This document shows positions 61,730-64,000 of a stretch of DNA of 64,000 nt, piece after piece (positions within the stretch are counted from its first letter, which is position 1; each line of letters opens with the position of its first letter). The notes beneath the pieces are model-generated. The model saw only the letters and a program-made list of their open reading frames with translations, had not been told where the DNA came from and did no database searches. A program made the translations under genes and the position numbers. This DNA is from Acrocarpospora pleiomorpha. GTDB lineage: Bacteria > Actinomycetota > Actinomycetes > Streptosporangiales > Streptosporangiaceae. Location of the stretch: positions 130,879-194,878 of the forward strand of contig NZ_BLAF01000004.1 of assembly GCF_009687885.1 (NCBI RefSeq), written 5' to 3'.

Positions 61730-62977
61730 CTACCGGACGGTCACCCCGGCGGCGAGGCCGTGGAACAGGAGCTGGGAGAACAGCTGTGCCAGTGCGTCCG
61801 GGCGCAGCCGGCCGCGTGGGTTGTACCAGCGCGCCGCCGAGTTGAACATGCCCACCAGGGCCCGGGCGAGGAAGCTCGGGCTCACCCCGACGATCTCCCC
61901 GTTGGCCTCCGCGCGGTCCAGCACCGCACGGAAGATCGCCAGCCAGTCGTTGCGGAGCCGGTCGATCCGGCGGTACGACTTCGTGTCGAGGTAGCGCATG
62001 TTGTCGTTGATCACCGCGATGGCGTCGCGATTCGCGGCGACGAACCGCATGTACACGGTGATGAGCCGGTGCAGCGAGTCGAGGGCGGGCGTCGAGTCGT
62101 CGTCGTTGGCCAGTTCCTCGTGCAGCAGGCTCAGGCTCTCCTGGAAGGTCGAGCGGTGGATCTGCTCCAGGAGGTCGTTCTTGTAGCCGGCGTGGTACAT
62201 CACCGCGCCCTTGGTGACGTCGGCCACGTCGGCCAGGTCGCGCATCGAGGTCGCGTGGTATCCGTGCTCGGCGAAGCTCTTGACGGCCGCCAGCCGGACC
62301 CGCTCGCGGTGGTCCTGGCTGTTGCCGGCCGCCGGTGTGGAGATCGGCCGCGCCGTGGCGCGGGTGGTGACCAGGGCGCGGCCGGCCGCCGCGCCGTGCA
62401 GGAACAGGTCGCCGTACTGGTCGGCGAGCTCGGCCGGGGACAGCGGGCCGTCCGGGTGGTACCAGCGGTACATCTCCGTGACCGTGCCCAGGACGGTCTG
62501 CGCCACCGTACGGGCCGGGAGGTCGGCGAACGCGCCCGCGTCGATGCCTGCCTGGACCACCGAGGCCGCGTACGCCTCGTAGGCGTCGCGGCGTTCCTCG
62601 ATCAGCCGGGCCTGGGCCGGGCCCAGGTGCTTGCGCTCTTCGAAGAAGACGCCGATCTCGGTCGGGTGGTCGGCCACCATCTGGGCGGTCTGGCGGACCA
62701 CGCGGCGGAACTCGCCGGTGGGGTCGGTTATGTCCTGCCGGTCGCTGGGCACGAGGGCGTGCCCGGAGAAGGTGTCGTGGATCTCGAAGAGGAGGTCTTC
62801 CTTCGAGGGCACGTAACGGTAGAGCGTCCGCTTGGTGATGTTGGCCGCCTCGGCGACATCGTCCATCGTGGTCGGAACGAAACCACGCGCGGCGAACAGC
62901 TCGGCGGCGCAGCGAAGGATCTCCGCTCGACGCTGATCCGCCGGAATGCGGTTGGAACCCGTGCGCGTTCGTCTCAT
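61730..62977 (-). CDS. Double TetR repressor (two complete TetR modules in one chain)
   Basis: 415 residues from ATG 62977 (an upstream ATG at 63034 is also in frame). The N-module HTH is TTMDDVAEAANITKRTLYRY (about residue 30-50) and the second HTH is TSMRDLADVADVTKGAVMYH (about 237-257), each followed by its own C-terminal helical domain. Ordinary TetR proteins have one module of about 200 residues and dimerise; this one would be a covalent pseudo-dimer with two different DNA-reading heads. It is adjacent to the ligase and a motif copy, so it is the likely regulator of both catabolic blocks. Confidence 0.9.
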   Translation of the reverse strand: MRRTRTGSNRIPADQRRAEILRCAAELFAARGFVPTTMDDVAEAANITKRTLYRYVPSKEDLLFEIHDTFSGHALVPSDRQDITDPTGEFRRVVRQTAQMVADHPTEIGVFFEERKHLGPAQARLIEERRDAYEAYAASVVQAGIDAGAFADLPARTVAQTVLGTVTEMYRWYHPDGPLSPAELADQYGDLFLHGAAAGRALVTTRATARPISTPAAGNSQDHRERVRLAAVKSFAEHGYHATSMRDLADVADVTKGAVMYHAGYKNDLLEQIHRSTFQESLSLLHEELANDDDSTPALDSLHRLITVYMRFVAANRDAIAVINDNMRYLDTKSYRRIDRLRNDWLAIFRAVLDRAEANGEIVGVSPSFLARALVGMFNSAARWYNPRGRLRPDALAQLFSQLLFHGLAAGVTVR

Positions 62978-63086
62978 GCGCGTCCACTCTCGCTCGCCGA
63001 CTCGAAGTCGATGCCGCCCGTCAACGACCGTCATCTCTGCCTGGCGACCAGGGGCGCACCGCAGAATCGGCCCCCCGTCCGGTCGT

Positions 63087-63941
63087 CTACTGACCTTTAA
63101 GTATAGGTGGATCGCCCGCCCCCGGACCGCTCCGCCCGGCCGCGAGCAGCCGGTCCACCGTCTCGCGGGCGATCTCGTTCAGCAGGGACGGCGGCTGACC
63201 GGACACCAGGCCGGCGAAGAGACCGACGTCCTTGTTCAGCAGGTTCACGTAGTCCATCCGTGGCTCGGGCCGATAGAACCGCGTCAGACCGACCATCACG
63301 CTCCCGCCGCTGGTGTGCCGCAGCGCGGCCAGCATCTCCTCGGGATCCAGCCCGGCCGCCTCGCCGACGCGCAGCGCGTCGAAGATCAACGCCAGGTTCG
63401 ACACGGCGAGCGTGTTGTTGATGATCTTCATGTGCTGACCGCTGCCGAGCGGCCCGAGATGGAAGACGAAGTCGGCATAGGCGCGCAGGACCGGACGGGC
63501 CCGCTCCACAACGTCCGCCTCACCCCCGACGAGCAGGCTGACGCGCGACTCGTCGTGCGAGGCGCCGTCGCGGGTGACCGGTGCGTCGATCACGTGGACG
63601 CCCTGCGGGGCGGCCCGCTCCGCGAGAGCCGCGCAGGTCCGCGGCGCGACCGTACTGTGGATCACGAGCGTCGTTCCCGGCCGCATCGCCTCCAGCAGCC
63701 CGCCGCCGACCACCACGTCCACCACGTCGGCGTCGGCCGTCACGCAGACCCCGACGACGTCGCACCGCTCGCCCAGCTCGGCCGGGGACGCGGCGAGCGC
63801 GGCCCGGGTGCCGGCGAACGGCTCCAGGGACTGCTCGCGGCGGGCCCACAGGACGACGTCGTACGGCGACGCCAGCAGCCGGCGGACGAGCGGGACGCCC
63901 TGGTCGCCGAGGCCGATCCAGCCGATCCGGGCCGCCGTCAC
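63087..63941 (-). CDS. 3-hydroxyisobutyrate-dehydrogenase-family oxidoreductase
   Basis: 284 residues, GTG start at 63941. Rossmann motif GWIGLGDQGVPLVRRLL, substrate-binding VTRDGASH in place of the usual DAPVSGG, and the catalytic lysine in HMKIINNTL. Members reduce or oxidise beta-hydroxy acids, including tartronate semialdehyde and 3-hydroxyisobutyrate. The altered substrate loop suggests a non-standard acid. Its start overlaps the stop of the gene to its right, so it is part of an operon extending beyond the window. Confidence 0.88.
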   Translation of the reverse strand: MTAARIGWIGLGDQGVPLVRRLLASPYDVVLWARREQSLEPFAGTRAALAASPAELGERCDVVGVCVTADADVVDVVVGGGLLEAMRPGTTLVIHSTVAPRTCAALAERAAPQGVHVIDAPVTRDGASHDESRVSLLVGGEADVVERARPVLRAYADFVFHLGPLGSGQHMKIINNTLAVSNLALIFDALRVGEAAGLDPEEMLAALRHTSGGSVMVGLTRFYRPEPRMDYVNLLNKDVGLFAGLVSGQPPSLLNEIARETVDRLLAAGRSGPGAGDPPILKGQ

Positions 63942-64000
63942 CGCTGCCCTCCGGGCGTGCGCGGGGCCACCCGAACCGGGAGCCCGCTCAGGGTCGGCAT
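63938..64000 (-). CDS. C-terminal end of a gene that enters from the right
   Basis: The minus-strand frame from 64000 reads PTLSGLPVRVAPRTPGGQR to a TGA at 63938 that overlaps the next GTG by three bases. Only about 20 codons are visible; the LSGLPVRV ending is reminiscent of a cytochrome P450 C-terminus, but this is too short to call. Confidence 0.5.
   Translation of the reverse strand: MPTLSGLPVRVAPRTPGGQR

Noticed and set aside
63938..64000. Naming the right-edge fragment a cytochrome P450
   Set aside because: Twenty codons with a LPVRV ending are insufficient evidence.

Overview
This is a high-GC genome segment with actinomycete features: GTG and TTG starts, strong AGGAGG-type ribosome binding sites, ATGA stop/start overlaps, many LacI, TetR, GlxA and RpiR regulators, and CBM2-tailed secreted polysaccharide enzymes. 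A filamentous actinomycete of the Streptosporangium/Nonomuraea type is a reasonable guess, but nothing here fixes the genus. No rRNA, tRNA, CRISPR array, phage module or intact transposase was found.

Positions 1-23,700 are a regulated carbohydrate region. A TetR gene with a tandem operator faces a SnoaL-like/SDR pair, followed by a small oxidoreductase/XRE/membrane-protein operon. A sugar ABC transporter operon (lipoprotein, two permeases) ends in a secreted CBM2-GH5-X2-CBM46 cellulase. It is divergent from a GH43 beta-xylosidase-like gene and a LacI regulator. A DJ-1/GlxA pair follows, then a secreted PHB-depolymerase-like esterase, an AA10 lytic polysaccharide monooxygenase with CBM2, and a second ABC operon whose last gene is a cytoplasmic GH68 fructosidase. 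The operator GCTAAATCGGATTAGC occurs before both the esterase and the GH68/ABC operon, next to a LacI gene, and ties them into one regulon.

Positions 22,874-30,800 hold an RpiR regulator and a divergent eight-gene operon. It encodes a LigJ-like 4-oxalomesaconate hydratase, a LigK/RraA-like aldolase, a tripartite tricarboxylate transporter (TctB, TctA, TctC), a VOC protein, an atypical SDR and a DapA-family lyase. A sigma70-type promoter and two inverted copies of TGCAGGTTTWCTTGCA lie in front of it. No ring-cleavage enzyme is present, so the imported substrate may already be a carboxylated pathway intermediate.

Positions 30,800-43,700 and 59,800-64,000 look like one CoA-dependent catabolic system in two blocks. 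The first has an LLM flavoprotein, thiolase, OB-fold protein, a double CoA-transferase, amidohydrolase, metallo-beta-lactamase-fold enzyme, acyl-CoA dehydrogenase and a branched-chain-type ABC transporter with a fused LivM-LivG protein. The second has an acyl-CoA ligase, a tandem TetR repressor and a 3-hydroxyisobutyrate-dehydrogenase-like enzyme. A motif AGTATACTRTYCAGTCAG occurs in both blocks.

Between them, 43,700-59,800 is a mosaic of drug-modification and stress genes: two TetX-like monooxygenases with divergent TetR genes, a rifampin monooxygenase (rox), three DHFR/RibD-fold proteins, methyltransferases, sigma factors (one broken) and AraC and SpoU proteins. A 107-108 bp repeat occurs twice here, once exactly where an ECF sigma gene is truncated. 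The rox gene has a 5' leader with a 17-codon peptide and mutually exclusive hairpins, and its first 40 codons look like the remnant of an alpha/beta-hydrolase. A second short leader-like ORF lies downstream of it.
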